Shown here: piece after piece, positions 9,156 through 18,899 of the stretch
Layout of the letters: each line of letters opens with the position of its first letter
How positions within the stretch are numbered: the stretch's first letter is position 1
Source: VRUE01 sp963702575
Lineage (GTDB): Bacteria > Actinomycetota > Thermoleophilia > Solirubrobacterales > 70-9
Reading direction: 5' to 3'
DNA length: 64,000 bases
NCBI GenBank assembly: GCA_963702575.1
Contig: CAVPCU010000006.1
Coordinates: forward strand, 434,001 to 498,000
Made by a program: the position numbers and the translations under genes
Notes under the pieces: generated by a model
Told to the model about the DNA's origin: nothing
Seen by the model: only the letters and a program-made list of their open reading frames with translations
Database searches by the model: none

Positions 9156-9679
9156 GGCGGATCCTCCTCGTTGCCGTTCTCGCCGTCGCGGTCGCCGGCG
9201 CGACCTACTGGCTCGTGCTGCGCGACAGCACCGCCGAGCCGCACGTGGTCGTGCCGCGCGCGGTGGCGCAGATCGGCAGCGGCTCGACCGCGGTCGCGGT
9301 CGGCCCCGACGGCCAGGTGCTCGCCTGGCTGCCGCTCCCCGAAGGCGGGAAGCTGCCGCAGCTGCCGCTCTCCGAACCGCCGAAGGGGGGGCGGCTCGCC
9401 GGCACCGCGCTGCAGCAGGTGCGCGTGCTGGCCGCCACGCCGGCGGCGCTCCGTCGCTACGTGGCGGGCAGCCGCTACGGCGAAAGCGGTGTCGACGTCG
9501 AACTGGCCTCGGGGATCGAACTCCGCTTCGGCGACGACTCGCAGGCCGAAGAGAAGTGGAAGGCGGCCGCCGCGGTTCTCGCCGATCCGAGTGTGACGGC
9601 GCTCGATTATGTAGACCTGCACGCTCCCGGGCGCCCGGCCGTGGGCGGCTCTGGGCATACGCTTCCGCCCCTTCCCTAA
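9152..9679 (+). CDS. ftsQ: Short FtsQ-like division protein lacking a POTRA domain
   Basis: A 175-aa membrane protein placed between murB and ftsZ, the normal position of ftsQ. It has one N-terminal membrane segment (about residues 3-22). The C-terminal half (about residues 90-165) matches the FtsQ beta domain pattern, ending in FGDDSQAEEKWKAAAAVLAD and LDYVDLHAPGRPAV. The roughly 70-residue POTRA domain that normally follows the membrane anchor is not seen, because the beta-domain-like VGPDGQVLAW segment begins soon after the anchor. The GTG start overlaps the murB stop (GTGA). The role as FtsQ is inferred from context and the C-terminal pattern. Confidence 0.75.
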   Translation: MRRILLVAVLAVAVAGATYWLVLRDSTAEPHVVVPRAVAQIGSGSTAVAVGPDGQVLAWLPLPEGGKLPQLPLSEPPKGGRLAGTALQQVRVLAATPAALRRYVAGSRYGESGVDVELASGIELRFGDDSQAEEKWKAAAAVLADPSVTALDYVDLHAPGRPAVGGSGHTLPPLP

Positions 9680-9759
9680 ACCCTCGACCACAGGGTTAGC
9701 TTGGGCAAACCCTCAAGTTGGCATTGAGACATGGCGCTTGCAGGATGGCATTCGGGCGT

Positions 9760-9788
9760 TTGACAGAGCCCGCCAAATGCCCTACGTT
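9760..9788 (+). promoter_or_regulatory. Putative ftsZ promoter
   Basis: TTGACA (9760-9765) and TACGTT (9783-9788, a TANNNT box) are separated by exactly 17 nt in the 215-nt gap between the ftsQ-like gene and ftsZ. This leaves a leader of about 100 nt before ftsZ. It is the best sigma70-like site in this cluster and would allow ftsZ expression apart from the mur genes. Confidence 0.6.
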
Positions 9789-9894
9789 GAGCGCAATTTC
9801 CGCGCTTCGAGCGTAGCCTTGAACTCTCAAGCTTCGCAAGAGGATCGGACGGAACAAGGGCTCAACTCATACCCAGGCTTGGAGAAATCGGGAG

Positions 9895-10977
9895 ATGGAA
9901 TCCACTTACCTCGCTGTGATCAAGGTCGTCGGCGCCGGCGGCGGGGGCACCAATGCCGTCAGCCGGATGGTCGACGCCGGAATCCGTGGCGTCGAGTTCG
10001 TCGCGGTCAACACCGACGCCCAGGCCCTGCAGGCCTGCGAAGCCGACATCAAGCTCTCGATCGGCCAGGAGCTGACCCGGGGCCTCGGCGCCGGCGGCAA
10101 CCCCGAGGTCGGGGCGGGCGCCGCGGCCGAGAGCCGCGATGAGATCAAGGAGGCGCTGAAGGGCGCCGACATGGTCTTCGTCACCGCCGGGGAGGGCGGG
10201 GGCACCGGCACCGGCTCGGCGCCGATCATCGCCGAGATCGCCAAGGAGGAGATCGGCGCGCTGACCGTCGGCGCGGTGACCAAGCCGTTCGAGTTCGAGG
10301 GCAAACGGCGGATGCAGCAGGCGCTCGAGGGGATCGAGAAGCTGCGCAACAACGTCGACACCCTGATCATCGTCCCCAACGAGAAGCTGCTGCAGGCGGT
10401 CGAGCGGCGCACCTCGGTGCTGGAGGCGTTCAAGCAGGCCGACGACATCCTGCGCCAGGGCGTGCAGGGGATCACCGACCTGATCACGATCCCCGGCCTG
10501 ATCAACCTCGACTTCGCCGACGTCCGCACGATCATGCGCGACGCCGGCTCGGCGCTGATGGGAGTCGGCGCCGCCTCGGGCGAGTCGCGCGCGATCGACG
10601 CCGCCAAGGCCGCCGTTACCTCGCCGCTGATCGAGGAGTCGATCAAGGGCGCGACCGGGATGCTGCTCAACATCACCGGCCCCGAGGACCTCGGCCTGTT
10701 CGAGGTCAACGAGGCGGCCCAGCTCGTCCAGGCCGAGGCCGACGACAACGCCAACATCATCTTCGGCTCGGTCGTCGACCAGTCGATGCGCGACGAGGTG
10801 CGGGTCACCGTGATCGCCACCGGCTTCGAGGGCTTCGAGCTGCTCGCCCGCTCGCCGCAGCGGGTGCGGCGCCGCTACGAGAGCCGCGGCCCGCGGATCT
10901 CGGCCGAGGACACCGACATCCGCAAGCTACGGGTGTCGGACGATGACATCGACGTCCCTGGCTTCCTCAAGGAATAG
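9895..10977 (+). CDS. ftsZ: Cell division GTPase FtsZ
   Basis: Tubulin homologue that forms the division ring. The 360-aa product has GAGGGGTNAV for nucleotide binding, the tubulin signature GGGTGTGSAP near residue 102, and the T7-loop region NLDFADV. It ends in DIDVPGFLKE, the conserved C-terminal peptide that binds FtsZ partners. The linker before that peptide is short. It is preceded by its own probable promoter and by GGGAG just upstream of ATG. No ftsA is present beside it, as is usual in actinobacteria. Confidence 0.98.
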   Translation: MESTYLAVIKVVGAGGGGTNAVSRMVDAGIRGVEFVAVNTDAQALQACEADIKLSIGQELTRGLGAGGNPEVGAGAAAESRDEIKEALKGADMVFVTAGEGGGTGTGSAPIIAEIAKEEIGALTVGAVTKPFEFEGKRRMQQALEGIEKLRNNVDTLIIVPNEKLLQAVERRTSVLEAFKQADDILRQGVQGITDLITIPGLINLDFADVRTIMRDAGSALMGVGAASGESRAIDAAKAAVTSPLIEESIKGATGMLLNITGPEDLGLFEVNEAAQLVQAEADDNANIIFGSVVDQSMRDEVRVTVIATGFEGFELLARSPQRVRRRYESRGPRISAEDTDIRKLRVSDDDIDVPGFLKE

Positions 10978-10978
10978 G

Positions 10979-11001
10979 CCCGCGCAATAGCCTTGCGCGG
11001 G
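10979..11001 (+). promoter_or_regulatory. Perfect hairpin between ftsZ and gcvT, touching the gcvT start
   Basis: CCCGCGCAA (10979-10987) and TTGCGCGGG (10993-11001) form a 9-bp stem with loop TAGCC. The right arm includes the first base of the gcvT GTG codon. There is no T-run, so it is not a classic terminator. The loop overlaps the TAGCCT box (10988-10993) proposed as the gcvT -10 element. Confidence 0.5.
10988..10993 (+). promoter_or_regulatory. Putative -10 box (TAGCCT) for leaderless gcvT
   Basis: TANNNT box ending 7 nt before the GTG start codon. This spacing puts transcription initiation at or next to the start codon. The same spacing recurs in front of ten other genes of the window. 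Confidence 0.5.
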
Positions 11002-12065
11002 TGAGGACCCCCCTCTACGAGCAGTACCTGGCCGCCGGCGCAAGGATCGTTCCCTTCGCCGGCTGGGACATGCCCGTCCAGTACGAGGGGGTGCTGGAGG
11101 AGCACTCGGCGGTGCGGACGCACGCGGGGATGTTCGACGTCTCGCACATGGGCGAGGTCGAGGTCGAGGGGCCCGGCGCGCTCGCCTTCCTGCAGCGGGT
11201 GCTCTCCAACGACGTCGCCGCGATCGGGCTCGGCGGCGCCCAGTACTCCTGCCTCTGCGCCGAGGACGGCGGCGTGCTCGACGACCTCTTCGCCTACCGG
11301 CTCGGCGGCGACCGCTACCTGCTCGTCACCAACTCCGCCAACCACGCCGCCGACCTCGCCTGGCTCGGCCAGTGGAGCCGCACCTTCGACGTCGCCGTGC
11401 GCGACGTCGCCGACCGCTACGCGATGCTCGCGGTGCAGGGCCCGCACGCCCGCGCGATCGCCTCGCGCGCCCTGGGGGTCGAGCTGCCGGCGCGGATGCG
11501 GGTCGCGGCGGTGCGGATCGGCGGCCGCCCGGCGCTCGCCTGCGGCACCGGCTACACCGGCGAGGACGGGGTCGAGCTGCTGATCGACCCCGAGGTCGCG
11601 CCGCCGATCTGGGCCGAGCTGCTCGACGCCGGCGTCGTCCCCTGCGGCCTCGGCGCCCGCGACACCCTGCGCCTCGAGGCCTGCTTCCACCTGCACGGTA
11701 ACGACATGGGACCCGACCGCAACCCGATCGAGGCCGGCCTCGGGTGGTGCTGTAGGGAGGCGACGGGGTTCCTCGGTGCCGAGGCGGTCGCGCGGGCGCG
11801 GGCCGAGGGCACCGCCGAGCGGCTCGCCCCGTTCAAGATCGAGGGCCCCGGCATCCCGCGCCAGGGCAACCCGGCGATGCTGGGCGACGAGAGGGTCGGG
11901 ACGGTGACCAGCGGCAGCTTCTCGCCCTCGCTCGAGATCGGCATCGGCATGGCCTACCTGCGCAGCGACCTGGCCGAGCCGGGGACCGAGATCGAGATCG
12001 ACGTGCGCGGCAAGCGCCGCCCGGCCCGGGTAGCGTCCAAGCCCCTCTACCGGAAGGAGACCTGA
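11001..12065 (+). CDS. gcvT: Aminomethyltransferase, glycine cleavage T-protein
   Basis: Transfers the methylene group from lipoyl-GcvH to tetrahydrofolate and releases ammonia. The 354-aa product shows the folate-binding pattern of the family: GMFDVSHMGEV near residue 45, TGYTGEDGVELL and the C-terminal barrel with GTVTSGSFSPSLEIGIGMA. Start GTG, with no Shine-Dalgarno sequence but a TAGCCT box 7 nt upstream, so the mRNA is probably leaderless. First gene of gcvT-gcvH-gcvPA-gcvPB. There is no room upstream for a glycine riboswitch. Confidence 0.96.
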   Translation: MRTPLYEQYLAAGARIVPFAGWDMPVQYEGVLEEHSAVRTHAGMFDVSHMGEVEVEGPGALAFLQRVLSNDVAAIGLGGAQYSCLCAEDGGVLDDLFAYRLGGDRYLLVTNSANHAADLAWLGQWSRTFDVAVRDVADRYAMLAVQGPHARAIASRALGVELPARMRVAAVRIGGRPALACGTGYTGEDGVELLIDPEVAPPIWAELLDAGVVPCGLGARDTLRLEACFHLHGNDMGPDRNPIEAGLGWCCREATGFLGAEAVARARAEGTAERLAPFKIEGPGIPRQGNPAMLGDERVGTVTSGSFSPSLEIGIGMAYLRSDLAEPGTEIEIDVRGKRRPARVASKPLYRKET

Positions 12066-12066
12066 G

Positions 12067-12462
12067 TTGGCCGAGGCGAGCTACCCCGACGACCTGCTGT
12101 ACCACGACCAGCACGACTGGGCCCGCCTGGAGGGCGACGAGCACGCCGTCTTCGGGATCACCTGGTACGCGCAGGACAGCCTCGGCGAGGTCGTCTTCTA
12201 CGACCCGCCGGAGGTCGGCGCAGCGGTCGACAAGGACTCCTCCTACGCCGAGGTCGAGTCGGTCAAGGCGGTCTCCGACGTGATCGCGCCGCTCTCGGGC
12301 GAGATCGTCGAGGTCAACGATGCCCTGGCCGACGCTCCCGAGAAGGTCAATGAGGACCCCTATGGCGAAGGCTGGCTGGTCAAGGTGAAGCTGGCCGCGC
12401 CGAAGGAGGCCGAGGCGCTGCTCGGCGCCGACGAATACCGCAAGCTGCTGGAAAACGGGTAG
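12067..12462 (+). CDS. gcvH: Glycine cleavage system H-protein
   Basis: Lipoyl carrier that shuttles the aminomethyl group between the P-, T- and L-proteins. The 131-aa product has the lipoylation motif ESVKAVSD, with the modified Lys near residue 66. The TTG start is chosen because AAGGAG lies at a good distance upstream (in ACCGGAAGGAGACCTGAG) and the start follows the gcvT stop by one base. Confidence 0.96.
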   Translation: MAEASYPDDLLYHDQHDWARLEGDEHAVFGITWYAQDSLGEVVFYDPPEVGAAVDKDSSYAEVESVKAVSDVIAPLSGEIVEVNDALADAPEKVNEDPYGEGWLVKVKLAAPKEAEALLGADEYRKLLENG

Positions 12463-12484
12463 CGGGGCCCGCCCATCCGTTCCG

Positions 12485-12490
12485 TAGCCT
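12485..12490 (+). promoter_or_regulatory. Putative -10 box (TAGCCT) for leaderless gcvPA
   Basis: TAGCCT ends 7 nt before the gcvPA GTG, the same hexamer and spacing as before gcvT. No Shine-Dalgarno sequence is seen between box and start. Confidence 0.5.
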
Positions 12491-12497
12491 TAGCCGG

Positions 12498-13918
<1,421 letters not shown>

Positions 13919-13928
<10 letters not shown>

Positions 13929-15433
13929 CCGAGACGCCGCTGCAGCGCGAACGCGCACGGACGATCTTCGAGCGCTCGCAGCCGGGCCGGCGAGCCGCCA
14001 CGCTGCCCGAGGCCGGCGTGCCCGAGCCGCCGCTGGAGGAGCTGATCCCGGCCAATCTGCTGCGGGCCGAGCCGCCGCGCCTGCCCGAGGTCGCCGAGCC
14101 CGAGATCGTCCGCCACTACAACCGCCTCTCGCGCCGCAACTTCGACCTCGACACCGGCCTCTACCCGCTCGGCTCCTGCACGATGAAGCACAACCCGCGG
14201 CTGAACGAGCGGGTCGCGGCGCTGCCCGGCCACGCCCGCCTGCACCCCGCGCAGGACCCGCGCCGCGCCCAGGGCGCGCTCGAGCTGATGTGGCTGCTGC
14301 AGGAGTCCCTGGCCGAGATCTGCGGCCTGCCGCACGTCAGCCTGCAGCCCTCGGCCGGCTCCCACGGCGAGCTCGCCGGCCTGCTGCTGACGCGCGCGTT
14401 CCACGCCGACCGCGGCGAACTGCGGACCAAGGTGCTCGCCCCCGACACCTCGCACGGCACCAACCCCGCATCGGTGACGATGGCCGGCTACGAGATCGTC
14501 AAGGTCGCGACCGACGAGCGCGGCGGGGTCGAGATGGACGACCTGCGGGCCAAGGTCGACGGCGACGTCGCCTGCCTGATGTTGACCAACCCCAACACGC
14601 TCGGGCTCTTCGACGAGAACATCGCCGAGATCGCGGCGCTGATCCACGCGGTGGGGGGGACGCTCTACTACGACGGCGCCAACCTCAACGCGGTGATGGG
14701 CCACTCGCGCCCGGGGGACATGGGCTTCGACATCGTCCACGTCAACCTGCACAAGTCCTTCAGCCAGCCGCACGGCGGCGGCGGGCCGGGGGCGGGGCCG
14801 ATCGCGGTCTCGGAGCGGATCGAGCCCTTCCTGCCTCGGCCCCAGGTCGTCCGGCGCGAGGGCGGCAACGGCAGCGGCCCGGTCTTCGACCTCGAGCACG
14901 AGCGGCCGAAGTCGATCGGCCGCCTGCGCGGCTTCCAGGGCAACTTCGGCGTCTTCGTCCGCTCCTACGCCTACATCCTCAGCCTCGGCGCCGACGGCCT
15001 CGCCGAGGCCTCGGAGACCGCGGTGCTGAACGCCAACTACCTCAAGGCGCGGCTCGCGCAGGGCCGCGCCGGCCAGCACCTGCCGGTCGCCTTCGAGCGC
15101 CACTGCATGCACGAGTTCGTCCTCTCCGGCAAGCCGATGAAGCGCGAGCTTGGCCTTGCCACCCTCGACCTCGCCAAGCGTCTGCTCGACTTCGGCTTCC
15201 ACCCGCCGACCGTCTACTTCCCGCTGCTGGTCGAGGAGGCGCTGATGGTCGAGCCGACCGAGACCGAGACCAAGGAGAGCCTCGACCAGTTCGCCGAGGC
15301 GATCGAGCAGATCCTCGCCGAGGCCGAGGAGGACCCCGAGATCGCCAAGCAGGCCCCCTACACAACCCCGGTCCGCCGCCTAGACGAGGTCAAGGCCACC
15401 CGCAAGCCGGTCGTCCGCCAGCCGCTGGACTGA
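13919..15433 (+). CDS. gcvPB: Glycine dehydrogenase (decarboxylating) subunit 2
   Basis: PLP-binding half of the two-subunit P-protein. The 504-aa product has YPLGSCTMKHNP near residue 82 and the cofactor Lys in NLHKSFSQPHGGGGPG near residue 280. The C-terminus continues with HEFVLSGKPMKRELG. The frame is open upstream, but the ATG at 13919 (or the second at 13925), just before the gcvPA stop, gives the normal N-terminus. Confidence 0.95.
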
Positions 15434-15437
15434 GATA

Positions 15438-15583
15438 CACGCTGTCAGCGTGCGAAATCGCACGGAGACAACGTGATTCCTCATACGTTGCAGCGTATGA
15501 ATTCGTACATTGCCAGCGTACGACCGCAGACCATCGTCTGCGATGTCGTCGGATAGGTATGCAATTGTTTGTCTGTGACAAAC
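15438..15583. repeat. Run of six short perfect palindromes or hairpins after gcvPB
   Basis: Six separate inverted repeats follow one another in 146 bp. CACGCTGTCAGCGTG is at 15438-15452. TGCGA/TCGCA is at 15451-15462. TCATACG/CGTATGA (loop 6) is at 15481-15500. TCGTAC/GTACGA (loop 9) is at 15503-15523. CGCAGAC/GTCTGCG (loop 4) is at 15525-15542. GTTTGTC/GACAAAC (loop 3) is at 15567-15583. The stems differ in sequence, so this is not a simple tandem repeat. The last overlaps the proposed start of the next gene. Function unknown. Confidence 0.7.
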
Positions 15584-16054
15584 GCCGACGAGGATCTTTC
15601 CTATCGAATCGCTTATGACGAGGCCGTTCGCGCGCTGTCGCAGCAGCAGGGCATGATCGACAGCCTGCGTACGCGTGCCGGTCTGTTGCTGTCCGCGGCT
15701 GCGATCACCACATCGTTTCTCGGCGCGCAGGCACTGAACGACGGCGGGCCGACAGTCGCGACGTGGCTGGCGCTTACCAGCTTCGTCAGCCTGTCGATTG
15801 CTGCCCTGGCGATTCTCTGGCCGCACCGTCTCGAGTTCACAGCCAATCCGGCGAACGTGATTCAGAGCTATATCGAGACCGACGAACCCCTATCGGTCGC
15901 CGAGATCCACCGAGACTTGTCCCTTCATATGCACGACAGCTACGCCGACAACCTCGCAGGCCAAAAGCAACTCGCCTTTCGCTTCAGGCTCGCCGGAGCC
16001 CTGCTGACCGCCGAGGTGATTTTCTGGATAGTCGACCTCGCATCGAAGGTGTAA
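15569..16054 (+). CDS. Small membrane protein of unknown function
   Basis: The 161-aa product has a soluble N-terminus (about 40 residues, with QQQGMIDSLRTRAG likely helical). Two close membrane segments follow (about residues 38-55 and 63-85). A soluble segment of about 55 residues comes next, then a third hydrophobic helix near residues 136-157. The topology, a helical start followed by a two-helix hairpin, resembles the small membrane effectors and SLATT/PycTM-like proteins seen in defence loci, but no diagnostic motif was recognised. The start is uncertain: TTG 15569 or GTG 15575. It lies at the left edge of the accessory island. Confidence 0.7.
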   Translation: MSVTNADEDLSYRIAYDEAVRALSQQQGMIDSLRTRAGLLLSAAAITTSFLGAQALNDGGPTVATWLALTSFVSLSIAALAILWPHRLEFTANPANVIQSYIETDEPLSVAEIHRDLSLHMHDSYADNLAGQKQLAFRFRLAGALLTAEVIFWIVDLASKV

Positions 16055-16110
16055 AATAGATATCACGATGACCAGCCTGCTTTCCCGCCCACCCGAGCCG
16101 AAACGCCCAA

Positions 16111-16204
16111 TGACGGCGGCCATGAGAATCTCCCCATAGGCGGCCACCGGAACTCCCCGCTGGCGGTCACCAAACCTCCCCAGTGGCGGCCATCGGATCT
16201 CCCC
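16111..16204. repeat. IS21 left-end multiple transposase-binding repeats
   Basis: Four imperfect 23-bp units of the form GGCGGCCA-n-CTCCCC. The CTCCCC cores are at 16130-16135, 16153-16158, 16176-16181 and 16199-16204. In IS21 elements such terminal repeats bind the IstA transposase. Confidence 0.9.
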
Positions 16205-16299
16205 ACCGACGACTGAAAACCGCCGGCCGAGACGGCCGGTGCCGACCGCCCGCCTCGCTACGGCTCGCCCCTTCGGCAAGCAGACGAGGAGGCGTCGGA

Positions 16300-17793
16300 T
16301 TGAAGAAAGCGGAGGAAGTGATGGAGATTCTTGAGGCATATGACCTGGTCGGCACGTTGCGAGGAGCGGCGGAGCTGGCCGGCTGCGATCACAAGACGGT
16401 CGCCTATTACGTGGAAGAGCGGGAAGCCGCGGGCGGCGATTGGGGACGAAGACAGCGACCCTGCCCGCGCACTGTCGACTACGAGGGCAAGATCGCCGAG
16501 CTTGTCGAGCGCTCTCAGGGAAAGGTTCGCGCCGACAAGGTGCACGAGCGGCTCGAGGCGATGGGCTATGAGGGCTCGCCGCGCACGACAAGGCGGGCGG
16601 TGGCCCGCGTCAAGGCCGCCTATGAGGCCGGGCACAGGCGCGTGCTGGCGCCCTGGGTCACCGAGCCCGGCCTGTGGATGCAGTGGGACTACGGCGACGG
16701 CCCCGCCATCGACGGCAGGCCGACCTCGCTGTTTTGCGCCTGGCTCGCCTGGTCGCGCTTTCGCGTCGTCCTGCCGCTCGCCGACCGCACCCTGCCCTCG
16801 GTCGTTATGGCGCTCGACCGGGCCCTGCGGGCTTTTGGCGGCTCTCCCACCTACGCCTTGACCGACAACGAGAAGACCGTCACCACCAGCCACGTCTGCG
16901 GGATCGCCGTGCGCAACCCGCAGATCGTCGCCGCCTCGCGCCACTACGGGCTGAGCGTCGCCACCTGCGTGCCGGCGGACCCGGAGTCCAAGGGAGGCTC
17001 GGAGGCGACCGTGCGGGTCGCCAAGGCCGACCTGGTGCCGACCGACCACAACCTGCGGCCCGGATACGCGAGCTTCGCCGAGCTGGAGGCGGCCTGTGAG
17101 TCCTTCTGCGAGCAGGTCAACGGCCGCGAGCACCGGGTCACCGGTCGCGTCCCGGCGGAGATGCTGCGTGAGGAGCGAGGTCGCCTGCACCCACTGCCCG
17201 ATGCCCCGCACACCATCTGCTTCGGGGAGACGCGAAAGGTCTCCAAGGAGTCGACGATCTCAGTGGGAAGGGCGATCTACTCGGTCCCCCACGAGCTGGT
17301 CGGAGAGCGCGTCTGGGCCAGGGCCCACGACGGCCGCCTCGTCGTCGTGCACGCCGACGGCGCCCACGGCCCACGCGAGGTCGCCCGCCACGAGCTGACC
17401 ACGCCGGGGAGCCCGCGGATCTCCGAGGAGCACTACCCGCCCCGCCCGCCAGGCGCCCTGGGGCGCCGTCCCCGCGCAGCCGGCGCCGAGGAGGCGGCCT
17501 TCCTTGCGATCGGGCCCGGGGCCTGCAAGTGGCTGACGCGGGCCGCCTCGGTCGGCGCCACCAGGGTGCGGCGCAAGATGGCCGAGGCGGTCGACCTGGC
17601 GAAGATGCACGGCGCCGGGGAGGTCGATGCCGCCCTGGAGGCCGCAGCCGACGTCGAGCGCTTCGGCGACGGCGACCTCGCCTCGATCCTCGCCCACCGC
17701 GAGAGCGCCGAGGTGATCGAGTTCCCGCGCCGTCGCACCGAGGCCGCCACCCTGCAGGGCTCCACCGCGGCCTGGGAGGGGTTCGGGAAATGA
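16300..17793 (+). CDS. istA: IS21-family transposase IstA
   Basis: DDE recombinase of the IS21 element. The 497-aa product has an N-terminal helix-turn-helix (RGAAELAGCDHKTVAYYV). The rve catalytic core follows with D in WDYGDG near residue 128, D in LTDNEKT near residue 188 and E in KGGSEATV near residue 231. A C-terminal beta-barrel-like region comes last. The TTG start at 16300 is chosen because AGGAGG lies 7 nt upstream (16287-16292); the frame is open further upstream but has no signal there. Overlaps istB by 4 nt. Confidence 0.93.
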   Translation: MKKAEEVMEILEAYDLVGTLRGAAELAGCDHKTVAYYVEEREAAGGDWGRRQRPCPRTVDYEGKIAELVERSQGKVRADKVHERLEAMGYEGSPRTTRRAVARVKAAYEAGHRRVLAPWVTEPGLWMQWDYGDGPAIDGRPTSLFCAWLAWSRFRVVLPLADRTLPSVVMALDRALRAFGGSPTYALTDNEKTVTTSHVCGIAVRNPQIVAASRHYGLSVATCVPADPESKGGSEATVRVAKADLVPTDHNLRPGYASFAELEAACESFCEQVNGREHRVTGRVPAEMLREERGRLHPLPDAPHTICFGETRKVSKESTISVGRAIYSVPHELVGERVWARAHDGRLVVVHADGAHGPREVARHELTTPGSPRISEEHYPPRPPGALGRRPRAAGAEEAAFLAIGPGACKWLTRAASVGATRVRRKMAEAVDLAKMHGAGEVDAALEAAADVERFGDGDLASILAHRESAEVIEFPRRRTEAATLQGSTAAWEGFGK

Positions 17794-18572
17794 GTGTCGA
17801 GACGCCCAAGGCCCCGCCCCTGCCGGTCGAGATGGAGAAGCTCCTGCGCACCCTGCGCCTGCCGCACGTGCGCAAGGCCGCGCCGGAGGTGATCGCCACC
17901 GCCGCCTCCCAGCGCTGGGAGCCGCTGGAGATCCTGCGCGTCTTGATGGAGGCCGAGGCTGCCGGGCGCTCGGAGGCGGCGATCCGCACCCGCCGCAAGC
18001 GCTCGGGCCTTCCCGCCGGCAAGACCTTCGAGGCCTGGGAAGAGGAGGCCTCCTCGATCCCCGCCGCGACCCAGCAGGCGCTGCGAACCCTGGAGTGGGT
18101 GGAGCGCTCGGAGGTGCTGTGTGTCTGCGGGCCGAGCGGGACCGGCAAGAGCCATTTCGTGGAGGCGCTCGGGCACCTGGCGATCGAGAAGGGCAAGACC
18201 GTCGCCTGGCACACGCTGGAGAGCCTCGAGACGCTCCTGCGCGGCCACCGCGCCGACGGCTCGGTCGCCAAGGCGATCGGCAAGCTGATCCGCACCGATC
18301 TGATCGTGATCGACGACGTCGGCATGGTCCCGGTCTCCGAGGAGGCCGCCGAGGCGCTCTTTCGCGTCGTCGACGCCGCCTATGAGAAGCGCTCCCTGGC
18401 GATCACCTCCAACCTGCACCCCTCGGGCTTCGACGAGCTGATGCCGCGTACCCTCGCCGCGGCAACCGTCGACCGGCTGCTTCACCACGCGCACGTCATC
18501 GTCACCGAGGGGGCCGATAGCTACCGGCTCACCCAGGCGACCGAGGGTAAGGGGGTGGTGCCGCTGAGCTGA
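17790..18572 (+). CDS. istB: IS21-family ATPase IstB
   Basis: DnaC-like AAA+ helper that selects target DNA and activates IstA. The 260-aa product has Walker A GPSGTGKSH near residue 113, Walker B LIVIDDVG near residue 171 and sensor TSNLHPSGFDEL. It is coupled to istA through an ATGA overlap. The 70-nt tail after the stop contains an inverted repeat (CTCGCAG/CTGCGAG) before the terminal repeats of the element. Confidence 0.94.
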   Translation: MSVETPKAPPLPVEMEKLLRTLRLPHVRKAAPEVIATAASQRWEPLEILRVLMEAEAAGRSEAAIRTRRKRSGLPAGKTFEAWEEEASSIPAATQQALRTLEWVERSEVLCVCGPSGTGKSHFVEALGHLAIEKGKTVAWHTLESLETLLRGHRADGSVAKAIGKLIRTDLIVIDDVGMVPVSEEAAEALFRVVDAAYEKRSLAITSNLHPSGFDELMPRTLAAATVDRLLHHAHVIVTEGADSYRLTQATEGKGVVPLS

Positions 18573-18648
18573 CGCAAGAGCTCCGCTCGCAGCAGCTGCG
18601 CTACGGCCTACGGCCTCCGCTACGCCGCTGCGAGAGAAGGGCTCAAGC

Positions 18649-18742
18649 GGGGAGAACCGATGGCCGCCGGTGGGGAATAAACGTGGCCGTCAGCGGGGAG
18701 GTTGGATGGCCGCCGCTGGGGAGAAACCGATGGCCGTTGACA
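18649..18742. repeat. IS21 right-end multiple transposase-binding repeats
   Basis: Four units with cores GGGGAG or GGGGAA at 18649-18654, 18672-18677, 18695-18700 and 18718-18723. They have a 23-bp period and are inverted relative to the left end. The element tip is TGACA at 18738-18742, followed by the GCCCAA duplication. The 157 nt from 18743 to 18899 hold no gene. They carry only a GGAGG ribosome-binding site just before 18900. Confidence 0.88.
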
Positions 18743-18899
18743 GCCCAAGCCCGATGCAGCCCGCAGAGGCTCGCGTCGCAGCCAATCCGCTGAACATCTG
18801 AGCCGTTGCCAGCCGCGCACCGGCTACCCCTGCTCGTAGGGCTCTTGTCGAGGGATAGGGTTGTCATGAGGGCGTCGTGCTGAGCAGGCCGGAGGCTGC

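Larger units (their letters stand above)
16111..18742 (+). mobile_element. Complete IS21-family insertion sequence
   Basis: The 2632-bp element has ends TGACGGCGGCCAT (left) and, inverted, TGTCAACGGCCAT (right). GCCCAA flanks it on both sides (16105-16110 and 18743-18748), a 6-bp target duplication. Four CTCCCC-containing units recur every 23 bp at the left end and four inverted GGGGAG/GGGGAA units every 23 bp at the right end. The outermost unit lies 19 nt from the tip on each side. Inside are istA and istB, both intact, so it may be active. Confidence 0.95.

Noticed and set aside
10978..11000. Possible glycine riboswitch upstream of gcvT
   Set aside because: Only 23 nt separate ftsZ and gcvT, far too short for the aptamer.
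16111..16204. Regular 23-bp repeats resembling a small CRISPR array
   Set aside because: Units are contiguous without distinct spacers, mirrored at the other end of the element, and explained as IS21 transposase-binding sites.
18743..18899. Promoter for the ParB-like gene (TAGGGT near 18855)
   Set aside because: No -35 partner at proper spacing and the distance to GTG 18900 is unlike the leaderless sites; only the GGAGG site is credible.
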